Shown here piece by piece: positions 1 through 6,535 of a stretch of DNA of 6,535 nt. Positions within the stretch are counted from its first letter, which is position 1. Each line of letters opens with the position of its first letter. The stretch covers positions 1 to 6,535 of the forward strand of contig DAHWBL010000307.1 in assembly GCA_027323595.1 (NCBI GenBank), read 5' to 3'. The notes below the pieces were generated by a model. It was not told where the DNA came from and made no database searches. It worked only from the letters and a program-made list of their open reading frames with translations. The DNA is from Acetobacteraceae bacterium (GTDB lineage: Bacteria; Pseudomonadota; Alphaproteobacteria; Acetobacterales; Acetobacteraceae). Both the position numbers and the translations under genes were made by a program.

Positions 1-540
1 CCGGGTTGCCTCCGCCTGGAAGCGCGCGACCTCCTCCTGGGCGGCGAGCGATTCGACGGCGCGGCGGTTGGCGCCGAACACGTCCACCACATAGGAAATG
101 CCGAGCTGGCCGGTGACCAGCGTGTAGTACGGGTTGCCCGAGGCCGCGGCTGGCGCGAGCGCGCCGACGGCGGTGAGATTGGAGGATGCGCCGAGCCCGG
201 CCGAGAGCGTTGGCAGATAATAGCCGCGCTGCGCGGCGGTGAGTGCGGATGCCTGGCGCAGCGCGGCCTGTGCGGCGTCCAGGCCAGGATTGTCGGCGAG
301 CGCCTGGGTGACCAGCGCATCGAGCGCGCGGCTGTTGTAGGCGCGCCACCATTGGTCGGAAAGTTCGGCGTGTGGGTCGAAGCTTTGCGCGACCCGCTCA
401 GCCGTGGCGGTTGGCGTGGTTGGGGCGGTGGGGCCGAAATTCTGCGCGGCGGGTGCGGCGGGGCGTTCGAAATCCGGCCCCACCGCGCAGCCGGCGAGCA
501 GCGCGGCGAGCAGCGCGATGATGAGGCGGGTGGTGCTCAT
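1..540 (-). CDS. Outer-membrane efflux lipoprotein, NodT/TolC family (3' part outside window)
   Basis: This is the N-terminal 180 residues of the outer-membrane channel of the RND pump; the reading frame is open to base 1 and the rest lies outside the window. The start at 540 gives a classic lipoprotein signal: a short basic N-terminus, a Leu/Ala-rich stretch and the lipobox L-A-G-C with the acylated Cys at residue 18. It is followed by GPDFERP (21-27), the usual NodT-family opening. W64-W65 and the later SYVVDVFG (149-156) are also family hallmarks, the latter leading into the first long periplasmic helix. The ATG overlaps the permease TGA as ATGA (537-540), and a GGAG lies 8 nt upstream, so translation is probably coupled. 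About 60% of a normal 450-500 residue protein is missing, so the beta-barrel repeats cannot be checked. Its role is to form the exit duct docked to the adaptor. The family is secure; the substrate is unknown. Confidence 0.93.
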   Translation of the reverse strand, partial: MSTTRLIIALLAALLAGCAVGPDFERPAAPAAQNFGPTAPTTPTATAERVAQSFDPHAELSDQWWRAYNSRALDALVTQALADNPGLDAAQAALRQASALTAAQRGYYLPTLSAGLGASSNLTAVGALAPAAASGNPYYTLVTGQLGISYVVDVFGANRRAVESLAAQEEVARFQAEATR

Positions 541-3500
541 GGCTCCGGCTCCGTCGGGACGGGAGCGGGGGGCGGGAGGCCACGGCGCGAAAAACTGTCG
601 ATCAGAACGGGAAGAACGATGAGGATCAGGATCGGTGCGAGAAGAATGCCGCCGACCACGACCAGCGCGAGCGGCTTTTGCACCTGGCTGCCGATGCCGT
701 TCGACAGGGCGGCGGGCAGAAGCCCCACGCAGGCGACGATGCAGGTCATCAGCACCGGGCGCATCTGGGTGTGGCAGGTGCGGATGATCGCGTCGGCGCG
801 AGCGAGCCCGGATTCGATCATGGTGTTGTAGTAGGTGATGACGATGATGCCATCCATCGCGGCGATGCCGAACAGCGCGACGAAGCCGATGGCGGCGGAG
901 ACACTGAACGCGGTGCCGGTGATGAACAGCGAGAAGATGCCGCCCACCATCGCCATCGGGATCACGCTGGCGGCGAGCAGCATGTCGATCACCGAGCTGA
1001 AATTGGCGAACAGGAGCAGGCAGATGAGGCCGAAGGACAGCGGCACGATGATCGATAATCTGCTGATGGCGTCTTCGAGGTTTCCGAATTCGCCGACCCA
1101 CTCCAGCCGGTAGCCGCCGGGCAGGACCAGCTTGCGCGCCACCGCGCGCTGGGCGTCCAGAACCGTGGTGCCGAGGTCGCGACCGCGGACGCTGAACTTG
1201 ATCGGCAGATAGCGTTTCTGTCCCTCGCGATAGATGAACGACGCGCCCGAGGCGAGGCCGACGGTGGCGACATCGGCGAGCGGGACCATCATGGTGCCGC
1301 CCGAGGCGGTGGCGACGCCGATCGGAATGCGCCTGATGGCGTCGAGACTGTTGCGATCCTGCGGACGCAGCCGGACGATGATGGGAAAATTGCGGTCCGC
1401 CCCGCGCTCATACAGGCTGCCGGCCTGGGTGCCGCCGATCGCCGCGGCGATGGTGGCGTTGATGTCGCCGGGTTGCAGGCCATAGCGCGCGGCCCGCAGA
1501 CGGTCGATGTCGATGCGCACGGTGGGCTGGCCGAGCGAGCGCAGCACCGCCAGATCGGTGATGCCTGGCACCTCGCCCATGATGGCGGCGATGCGCGAGG
1601 CGGTGGCCTCCAGCGTGGGCAGGTCGTCGCCGAACAGCTTGACGGAGTTCTCGCCTTTCACGCCGGAGGCGGCTTCCTCGACATTGTCCTCGATGTTCTG
1701 GGAGAAGTTGAAATCGACGCCAGGAAAGCGGTCCTCGAATTCGGCTTGCAACTGCGCGGTCAGTTTTTCCTTGGTCAGGCCGGCTGGCCATTGGCCGAAG
1801 GGTTTGAGGGGGACGAAGAACTCGGCGTTGAAAAATCCGGTCGCGTCGGTGCCGTCATCGGGGCGGCCGTGCTGGGAGACCACGGTGATCACCTCGGGGT
1901 GCGCGCCCAGGATGGCGCGGATGCCGTCCACCGTGGCGTTGCCGGCCTCCAGCGACACCGAGGTGGGCATGGTCGCGCGGATCCAGAAATTGCCTTCCTC
2001 AAGCTTGGGCAGAAATTCGAGGCCAAGGCCGCGCACCGCCAGGATCGCTGCCACGCCAAGCAGAATCGCGAAGCAGCCGACGATGAGGCGCTGCCTCAGG
2101 GCGGCGCGGAAGATCGGTTCGTAGAGCCGGTGCAGCCAGCGCACCACCGGCGTGTCGGCTTCCACCACCGGGCCGCGCAGCAGCAGCGCGCTCAATGCCG
2201 GGGCGATGGTGAAGGTGGCGATCAGCCCGCCGGCGAGGGCGTAGGCGTAGGTCCTGGCCATCGGGCCGAAGATGTGGCCTTCCACGCCGCTCAGCGTGAA
2301 CAGCGGCACGAAGGCGGCGATGATGATGGCGGCCGAGAAGAAGATGCCGCGGCTCACCTCCACCGCGGCGAGGGCGATGACGTTGTAGGTGCCGCGAAAC
2401 CCGGTGGGGGCGAGCGATTGTGACGCCTGCGGGGCGTTGACGAAGCGCTGGTCGCGCGGCTGGGCGAGACGGCGGAAGATGTTTTCCACCATGATCACGG
2501 TGGCATCGACGATCAGGCCGAAATCGATGGCGCCGACCGAGAGCAGATTGGCGCTCTCCCCGCGCAGCACCATCAGCGCGATGGCGAAACACAGCGCGAA
2601 CGGAATGGTTGCCGAGGTGATGCAGGCGGTTTTGAGATTGCCGAGGAAAATCCACTGGATCAGGAAAATCAGCGTGATGCCGATCAGCATGTTGTCCAGC
2701 ACCGTGCGGGTGGTCAGCGCGATCAACTGCGAGCGGTCATAGATCGGCTCGATGCTGACGCCTGGCGGCAGGATGTTGTCGTGGGTGATGCGCGCGACCT
2801 CCTGCTCCACGCCCAGGATGGTTGGTGTGCTGCGCGCGCCCCGGCGCATCAGCACGATGCCCTGGACGATGTCGTCGTCGTTGTCGCGCCCGGCGATGCC
2901 CAGGCGCGGCAGGTTGGAGACGGTGATGGTGGCGACATCGCGCAGCAGCACCGGCGCGCCGTTGTTGGCGCTGACCATGGTGTCGGCCAGCGTGTCCATG
3001 TCCTGGATCAGGCCGATGCCGCGCACGATCGCCGCCTGCTCGCCGAAATTGATGGTCTGCGCGCCGACATTGATGTTGGAGTTGTTCAGTACGGTGAGAA
3101 TCTGCTGCAAGGTGACGCCGTGCGCGAGCAGCCGGTTCTGATCGACCGCGACCTCATAGGCCTTGGTCTTGCCGCCCCAGCCGGTGACGTCGATCACGCC
3201 GGGCACGGCCTTGAACCGGCGCTGGAGAATCCAGTCCTGGATGGTTTTCAGATCGAGCGAGGAATAGCCCGGCGGACCCTTCACCTGGTAGCGGTAGATT
3301 TCGCCGATCGGGCTGTCGGGCGAAATCTGGGGGCTCACGCCGGCGGGCAGGCCGCTGACCTGGGTGAGCTGGTTGATCACCCGCTGCTCGGCTTCCTCGT
3401 AGGTGAAATCATAGGTGAACTGAATCTTGATGTCCGACAGGCCGAACAGCGAGATCGAGCGGATGGCGGTGATATGGGGGATGCCGGCCATCTGGATCTC

Positions 3501-3704
3501 GATCGGGATGGTGACGTAGCGCTCGATCTCCTCGGCGGACTGGCCCGAATTCTGCGCGATCACCTCGACCATCGGTGGCACCGGGTCGGGATAGGCCTCG
3601 ATGTTGATTTCGTGAAAAGCGAAGATGCCGGCGGCGAACATGGCGAGCAGCAGCAGCAGCATGAGCCACGGTTGACGCAGCGACAGGAAGATCAGGCGGT
3701 TCAT
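537..3704 (-). CDS. Heavy-metal-type RND efflux permease (CzcA/CusA family)
   Basis: This is the inner-membrane proton/substrate antiporter of the pump: 1055 residues, full length for the HME-RND family (ACR_tran). It has 12 predicted TM helices: TM1 near 11-30, TM2-6 within about 336-510, TM7 near 538-556 and TM8-12 within about 882-1036. Two large periplasmic loops lie at about 31-335 and 560-880. TM4 carries DFGLIVDATVIMVEN (394-408), whose D394, D400 and E407 have the spacing of the CzcA proton-relay residues D402, D408 and E415. Other family marks are AYPDPVPP (37-44), SGVEGHIFGPMA (472-483) and RPVLMT (982-987). Aligned by eye with CusA, the Met triad becomes M579, N626 and E677, arguing against Cu/Ag as substrate. 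The cytoplasmic loop after TM4 seems about 10 residues longer than in CzcA. The start has only a weak Shine-Dalgarno but lies 15 bp after the adaptor stop, suggesting coupling. An NME or organic-solvent pump is unlikely; the precise substrate is not determinable here. Confidence 0.95.
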   Translation of the reverse strand: MNRLIFLSLRQPWLMLLLLLAMFAAGIFAFHEINIEAYPDPVPPMVEVIAQNSGQSAEEIERYVTIPIEIQMAGIPHITAIRSISLFGLSDIKIQFTYDFTYEEAEQRVINQLTQVSGLPAGVSPQISPDSPIGEIYRYQVKGPPGYSSLDLKTIQDWILQRRFKAVPGVIDVTGWGGKTKAYEVAVDQNRLLAHGVTLQQILTVLNNSNINVGAQTINFGEQAAIVRGIGLIQDMDTLADTMVSANNGAPVLLRDVATITVSNLPRLGIAGRDNDDDIVQGIVLMRRGARSTPTILGVEQEVARITHDNILPPGVSIEPIYDRSQLIALTTRTVLDNMLIGITLIFLIQWIFLGNLKTACITSATIPFALCFAIALMVLRGESANLLSVGAIDFGLIVDATVIMVENIFRRLAQPRDQRFVNAPQASQSLAPTGFRGTYNVIALAAVEVSRGIFFSAAIIIAAFVPLFTLSGVEGHIFGPMARTYAYALAGGLIATFTIAPALSALLLRGPVVEADTPVVRWLHRLYEPIFRAALRQRLIVGCFAILLGVAAILAVRGLGLEFLPKLEEGNFWIRATMPTSVSLEAGNATVDGIRAILGAHPEVITVVSQHGRPDDGTDATGFFNAEFFVPLKPFGQWPAGLTKEKLTAQLQAEFEDRFPGVDFNFSQNIEDNVEEAASGVKGENSVKLFGDDLPTLEATASRIAAIMGEVPGITDLAVLRSLGQPTVRIDIDRLRAARYGLQPGDINATIAAAIGGTQAGSLYERGADRNFPIIVRLRPQDRNSLDAIRRIPIGVATASGGTMMVPLADVATVGLASGASFIYREGQKRYLPIKFSVRGRDLGTTVLDAQRAVARKLVLPGGYRLEWVGEFGNLEDAISRLSIIVPLSFGLICLLLFANFSSVIDMLLAASVIPMAMVGGIFSLFITGTAFSVSAAIGFVALFGIAAMDGIIVITYYNTMIESGLARADAIIRTCHTQMRPVLMTCIVACVGLLPAALSNGIGSQVQKPLALVVVGGILLAPILILIVLPVLIDSFSRRGLPPPAPVPTEPEP
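549..552 (-). promoter_or_regulatory. Ribosome-binding site of the outer-membrane channel gene
   Basis: GGAG on the minus strand lies 8 nt before the ATG at 540, inside the last codons of the permease. A second GGAG (543-546) is too close to the ATG to act well. Together with the ATGA overlap it supports both local initiation and coupling to permease translation. Confidence 0.55.
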
Positions 3705-3719
3705 TGCGGGCCCCGCTCG

Positions 3720-4973
3720 TCAGTTCGGGTCGGCGGCGCGGTCGATGAACACGGCCCCGCTGGTCACCACCTGGTCGGTTTCGGCGAGGCCGCCCAGAAC
3801 CTCCAGCATGCCGTCCTGAAGGATGCCGTAGGTGATCGGGCGAAGGGCGAGAAGGTGGCTCGCCGGATCGGCGCGCCAGACATGCGCGCTCTGCCCCTCA
3901 TAGACCACGGCCTGCTCGGGCACCGCCAGATGGTCGCCCGCGTCGGCGCCGATGATGGTGAAGCTGGCGAACATCTGCGGCTTCAGCGCGCCGTCGGGGT
4001 TGGCGATCTCGGCGCGCACCGGCAGGCGGCGCAGCGACGGGTCCATCGCGGGGGCGATATAATTGATCCTCGCATCGAAAACCCGCCCCGGATAGGCGAG
4101 CGCGCGCACGGCCACGCGGTCACCCGGATGCACCAGGGCCGCGTCCTCCTCGCGCAGGTTCGCGACCAGCCAGATCCGTGACAGATCGGCGATGGTGAAC
4201 AGCGCGGTGGTGCCGCCGGTGGCCGCCGAGATGATGTTCTGGCCGGGTCCGAGCGCGCGGGTGAGAATGGTGCCGCTGATCGGCGCGGGGACGATGATCT
4301 GCGCGTCAAAGCTGGTGCCGGGCGGCGCGCTTTGCATCGCGGCGATCTGTTCGGGGGAGCGGCCGAGGATGCGCAGCCGGTTGCGCACCGCGCCGAGGGC
4401 CACGCCGGCGCTGGCCACACTCGCCTGCGCGCCGGCCAGATCGGCCTGCGCCTGTTGCCAGTCCTTCAGCGCGCCGCCCTGGGCGAGATACAGATCGTGC
4501 GCGCGTTTTTCGGCGACGGTGGTGAGTTGCAGCTGCGCGCGCGCGGTGGCCAGCGTGGCCAGGGCCGCGGTGAGATCGTTCTGCGCCTGCACGAATTCGC
4601 TCGCCGCGACGACGAATAACGGCGCGCCCTGGTCCACGTGCTGGCCGGGTTCTGCCATCACCCGCGTGACGACGCCCGAGACGGGTGAGTAGACGGCGGT
4701 GGTGCGGTCATCGCTGGCCGCGATCAGCCCGTCGGTGCGTTCGCTGTGGTGGAAGCTGAAGCGGCGCACCGGGGCGACGTGCAGCCCCGCCCATTGCGCC
4801 TCGGTGGGGGCGAAGCTGTCGGTCGGCGTGGCGGCGACGGGCGGGGGCGGGCTGTGATGATGCGGGCGACCGGTGAGAACGAACACGACGGCAACGACCG
4901 CGACCACCAGCGACGTGGCGATGATCCAGCGCCGGGAGCGTGCCCTTTGGGGTGGGGTGGTTGGGTTGGTCAT
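3720..4973 (-). CDS. RND efflux periplasmic adaptor subunit (HlyD/CusB/CzcB-like membrane fusion protein)
   Basis: This 417-residue adaptor links the permease to the outer-membrane channel. A basic N-terminus and hydrophobic segment (about 16-34) form a signal anchor with no lipobox. It is followed by a His cluster HHH (38-40) and a proline-rich linker. The two lipoyl half-motifs are at about 92-126 (YSPVSGVVTRV and following) and 222-262 (VPAPISGTILTR and following). Between them is an alpha-helical hairpin (about 127-205) rich in Ala, Gln and Leu whose tip would contact the channel. The beta-barrel domain follows (about 265-340, including IWLVANLREED), then a membrane-proximal domain to about 410. 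It is shorter than CzcB (about 520). A GGAG 9 nt upstream supports the ATG at 4973. It is the first gene of the pump set, 146 bp after the porin. CusB's N-terminal metal-binding methionines are absent and histidines occupy this region, so metal capture here, if any, would be different. The family assignment is firm. Confidence 0.94.
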   Translation of the reverse strand: MTNPTTPPQRARSRRWIIATSLVVAVVAVVFVLTGRPHHHSPPPPVAATPTDSFAPTEAQWAGLHVAPVRRFSFHHSERTDGLIAASDDRTTAVYSPVSGVVTRVMAEPGQHVDQGAPLFVVAASEFVQAQNDLTAALATLATARAQLQLTTVAEKRAHDLYLAQGGALKDWQQAQADLAGAQASVASAGVALGAVRNRLRILGRSPEQIAAMQSAPPGTSFDAQIIVPAPISGTILTRALGPGQNIISAATGGTTALFTIADLSRIWLVANLREEDAALVHPGDRVAVRALAYPGRVFDARINYIAPAMDPSLRRLPVRAEIANPDGALKPQMFASFTIIGADAGDHLAVPEQAVVYEGQSAHVWRADPASHLLALRPITYGILQDGMLEVLGGLAETDQVVTSGAVFIDRAADPN

Positions 4974-4982
4974 CTGGGTCCA

Positions 4983-4986
4983 CTCC
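4983..4986 (-). promoter_or_regulatory. Ribosome-binding site of the adaptor gene
   Basis: GGAG (minus strand) lies 9 nt before the ATG at 4973. It is the clearest Shine-Dalgarno in the gap and fixes the adaptor start. Confidence 0.6.
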
Positions 4987-4997
4987 GCGAGGCGGCA

Positions 4998-5011
4998 CGA
5001 TCGCGCGATCG
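4998..5011. repeat. Perfect 14-bp palindrome in the adaptor leader
   Basis: CGATCGCGCGATCG is fully self-complementary. It lies 24 bp upstream of the adaptor ATG and downstream of the candidate promoter, so it would be in the mRNA leader. It could be a protein-binding site or, with a small loop, a short hairpin near the ribosome-binding region. In GC-rich genomes CGATCG words are frequent, which lowers its significance. Confidence 0.45.
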
Positions 5012-5039
5012 GTTGGCGCCGCCACCGGATCGGGATCGG
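5007..5039. repeat. Three direct copies of GATCGG in the leader
   Basis: GATCGG occurs at 5007-5012, 5028-5033 and 5034-5039, the last two in tandem, followed immediately by the self-complementary GGGCGCCC (5038-5045). The first copy shares bases with the 14-bp palindrome. The cluster sits between the putative transcription start and the adaptor start. It may be simple sequence bias; no known binding protein is implied. Confidence 0.3.
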
Positions 5040-5052
5040 GCGCCCTTACCTG

Positions 5053-5080
5053 ATTTTGACGGCAAAGCAAATGGTGACAA
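5053..5080 (-). promoter_or_regulatory. Putative sigma70-type promoter for the pump operon
   Basis: On the minus strand TTGTCA (5080-5075, 5 of 6 to TTGACA) is separated by 16 bp from CAAAAT (5058-5053, 4 of 6 to TATAAT). The pair lies in the only AT-richer patch of the porin-adaptor gap. If used, transcription would begin near 5046 and give a leader of roughly 70 nt before the adaptor ATG. The -10 match is modest, so this is a candidate only; read-through from the porin is the alternative. Confidence 0.35.
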
Positions 5081-5083
5081 TTT
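5069..5083. promoter_or_regulatory. Imperfect 15-bp palindrome over the putative -35 (candidate operator)
   Basis: AAATGGTGACAATTT reads as an inverted repeat in which 6 of 7 base pairs match around a central G. It covers the candidate -35 hexamer of the pump promoter, where a repressor or activator dimer could bind. The base composition differs sharply from the surrounding GC-rich DNA. No known metal-regulator consensus is recognised, so the regulator cannot be named, and chance occurrence is possible. Confidence 0.3.
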
Positions 5084-5119
5084 CATGACGCGGGCTCGCG
5101 GTTCTGGCCGGGTAAAGCT

Positions 5120-6535
5120 CTAGAAATGCAGGATCAGATCGGCGGCCCCGATCAGCGTGTGGTTGGTGGTGCCGCCGTTGAATGCCTTCGCGCCGTTGGA
5201 TCGGTAGTAGCCGATTTCGGGGCGCATCTCGACCTGCGGCGAGAACCAGTGCTGCCAGCCCAGGGAGATGTCGTAATAGGTGGCGGCGGTGCCGGTGCGC
5301 TGGCCCTGGGGGTCGTCGTAAAGCTCGGGGCGCAGCGAGAAATTATTCAGTGGGTCTGGTGAATAATTGATATAGGCAAGCATGCCGACGGCGTAGGCAT
5401 TGCAGCGCAGGGTGTTGGGGTTGTTGCAGTTCGCGCCGTTGGGGGCGTTGTGGGCGATGAATTGCGGCGAGAACGGGGTGCCCCCGCCGAGGAACGCGTT
5501 GACCGCGGTTTGGTTGTAGCTGCCGTTGTTGTTGACGTAGCCGAGGACGTTTGGAACGCCGTTTTCGTGGATGTCATAGAATTCGGTGGAGATATGCCAC
5601 TGGTCGTTGAATTTGTGATAATAGGTGAAGCCGTACCATTGCACATTGTTGTAGCCCCACTGGCCGCCGTTGATCGCGTCGGCGCAGGGATAGATGTTGT
5701 CGCGCCCGTCGTTCCAGGTGATGCGCGCGCAGGCGGTGTAGGATGGGACCGCGCCGGGGTCGATCGGAAAATGGCTGCCTGGGTAAAGAGCGTTGCCGGG
5801 CATCTGGTTGGTCTGGGTTTGCCAGGCATGGTTGAAGGTGGCCTCGGTGCCGATGCTGATGCCGGCCTGGAGCATCAGGTTCGGGCTGACCTGCAAGGTG
5901 GCCTGGAGGCCTTCGTTGGTGTAGTTGTCAAAGGCGTAGGTCAGCGAGTGGGTGTACATGTAGTTGTTCGGCGCGAGCTGTGCCTCGATGTCGGGCAGGG
6001 CGATATAGCGGCCGAGGCGCAGAACCAGGCCCTGGGCGAGCTGGGGAATATAAAGCTCGGCATACAGCATCGGAAAATCGTAGCCGTTGACGTTGTTGTT
6101 CTTGAGATACTGGTAGCTCGCCAGACCGAACGAGGTGGTGTAGCGATAGTTTTCGCCATAGATCGCGCTGACGCGAAAGCCCCAGTCGATATGGTCCGTC
6201 TGCACGGTGTCGGGTGTGCGCTCGATGTAGAGCACCGCCTGGTCGAGCTGGATGGTGTTGGGGATGTAGGCGTAGGAGATCGGGGCGTTGCCGCCCGGCT
6301 TGCGCTGGGTGTTGGTGCTGAAATTTCCGCCCGGATCGATCCAGCCATAGACCTGGATGCCGGCATCGGCGAGCAGCTTCCCGACCCCGGTGTTGCCGAG
6401 CGCTGCCATCAGCGGGCTGTCCACCGAGGCGGTGCGGTTCGCGCCGAGCGAGGTGGCGCCGCCATAGGGCCATTCGGTGAAGGGCATCGGCGGGGTGGAT
6501 TGTGGTGCGGGCGGCAGGTCCGCGCGGCGCGATGG
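5120..6535 (-). CDS. Outer-membrane beta-barrel porin, BBP2/OmpL-like (5' end outside window)
   Basis: A long frame is open to the window edge. The first ATG (6487) is not a convincing start: the upstream codons continue a Pro/Ala-rich stretch (residues reading ADLPPAPQSTPP) with no stop and no Shine-Dalgarno, so the true start and signal peptide lie outside. Numbering from that Met, 455 residues are seen. They show alternating aromatic beta strands, many Asn/Tyr/Gly residues in loops and a C-terminal His-Phe typical of BAM-recognised barrels. Segments such as VYGWIDPGGNFSTNT (46-60), HIDWGFRVSAIYG (99-111) and LRLGRYIALPDIEAQLAPNN (156-175) resemble the alphaproteobacterial putative porins assigned to the BBP2/OmpL-like family. 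Four cysteines (253, 268, 354, 362) could form two loop disulfides. It is co-directional with the pump operon, but a 146-bp gap with a putative promoter separates them. A role as a solute or metal entry pore is inference only. No intrinsic terminator follows it. Confidence 0.82.
   Translation of the reverse strand, partial: PSRRADLPPAPQSTPPMPFTEWPYGGATSLGANRTASVDSPLMAALGNTGVGKLLADAGIQVYGWIDPGGNFSTNTQRKPGGNAPISYAYIPNTIQLDQAVLYIERTPDTVQTDHIDWGFRVSAIYGENYRYTTSFGLASYQYLKNNNVNGYDFPMLYAELYIPQLAQGLVLRLGRYIALPDIEAQLAPNNYMYTHSLTYAFDNYTNEGLQATLQVSPNLMLQAGISIGTEATFNHAWQTQTNQMPGNALYPGSHFPIDPGAVPSYTACARITWNDGRDNIYPCADAINGGQWGYNNVQWYGFTYYHKFNDQWHISTEFYDIHENGVPNVLGYVNNNGSYNQTAVNAFLGGGTPFSPQFIAHNAPNGANCNNPNTLRCNAYAVGMLAYINYSPDPLNNFSLRPELYDDPQGQRTGTAATYYDISLGWQHWFSPQVEMRPEIGYYRSNGAKAFNGGTTNHTLIGAADLILHF

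Noticed and set aside
1473..2423. Plus-strand open frame (316 codons) inside the permease
   Set aside because: It has the same antisense composition bias, lies wholly within the permease gene, and shows no recognisable motif.
3646..3660. AGC trinucleotide run as a variable microsatellite
   Set aside because: It is only five units long and encodes the Leu run of permease TM1, where repeated CTG codons are expected at this GC content.
2781..4181. Long plus-strand open frame (466 codons) antisense to the permease and adaptor
   Set aside because: It spans two well-supported genes on the opposite strand. Its product is a low-complexity Asp/Gly/Ala/His/Arg mix typical of antisense frames in GC-rich DNA, and no domain is recognisable.
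5040..5085. MerR-type (long-spacer) metal promoter in the porin-adaptor gap
   Set aside because: No pair of hexamers with a 19-20 bp spacer and a centred dyad was found; the best pair has a 16-bp spacer.
5085..5119. Intrinsic terminator after the porin
   Set aside because: Only a short CGCG/CGCG stem is visible and there is no T-run on the minus strand.
5928..6473. Other-frame minus-strand open frame inside the porin
   Set aside because: It is an Arg/Ala/His-rich shadow of the porin frame, whose own translation shows coherent beta-barrel features.
6485..6487. ATG at 6487 as the real porin start
   Set aside because: The upstream frame stays open to the window edge with a Pro/Ala-rich stretch typical of the mature N-terminus of such proteins. 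No signal peptide follows this ATG and no Shine-Dalgarno precedes it.

Overview
The window is GC-rich and strongly GC-biased at third codon positions. It carries one gene set, all on the minus strand: a tripartite RND efflux pump of the heavy-metal (CzcA/CusA) type, preceded upstream by an outer-membrane beta-barrel porin. The high GC content, the pump variant and the BBP2/OmpL-like porin together suggest an alphaproteobacterium, most likely Acetobacteraceae (acidophile or acetic-acid relatives). This placement rests on resemblance, not on a marker gene.

Layout in transcription order, from high to low coordinates. (1) 6535-5120: a porin-like outer-membrane protein whose start lies beyond the window edge. 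(2) 5119-4974: a 146-bp gap with an AT-richer patch, a plausible sigma70-type promoter, an imperfect palindrome over its -35 and a perfect 14-bp palindrome in the presumed leader. (3) 4973-3720: the periplasmic adaptor (membrane fusion protein). (4) 3704-537: the 1055-residue inner-membrane RND permease. (5) 540-1: the first 180 residues of a NodT/TolC-type outer-membrane lipoprotein channel, which runs off the other edge.

The adaptor and permease are 15 bp apart, and the permease and channel overlap by 4 bp (ATGA), so these three are almost certainly one operon in the order adaptor-permease-channel. They would assemble into an envelope-spanning pump driven by the proton gradient. The permease keeps the D-D-E charged triad in TM4 that is typical of CzcA-like pumps, but two of the three CusA methionine ligands are replaced by Asn and Glu. 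Copper/silver specificity is therefore not supported. Divalent metals are possible, and the true substrate is open. No metal sensor or two-component regulator lies inside the window.

I see no CRISPR array, RNA gene, insertion sequence or phage gene. There is no clear sign of an entirely new system. The points most worth a second look are the pump's substrate site, the linked porin and the regulatory-looking gap between them.
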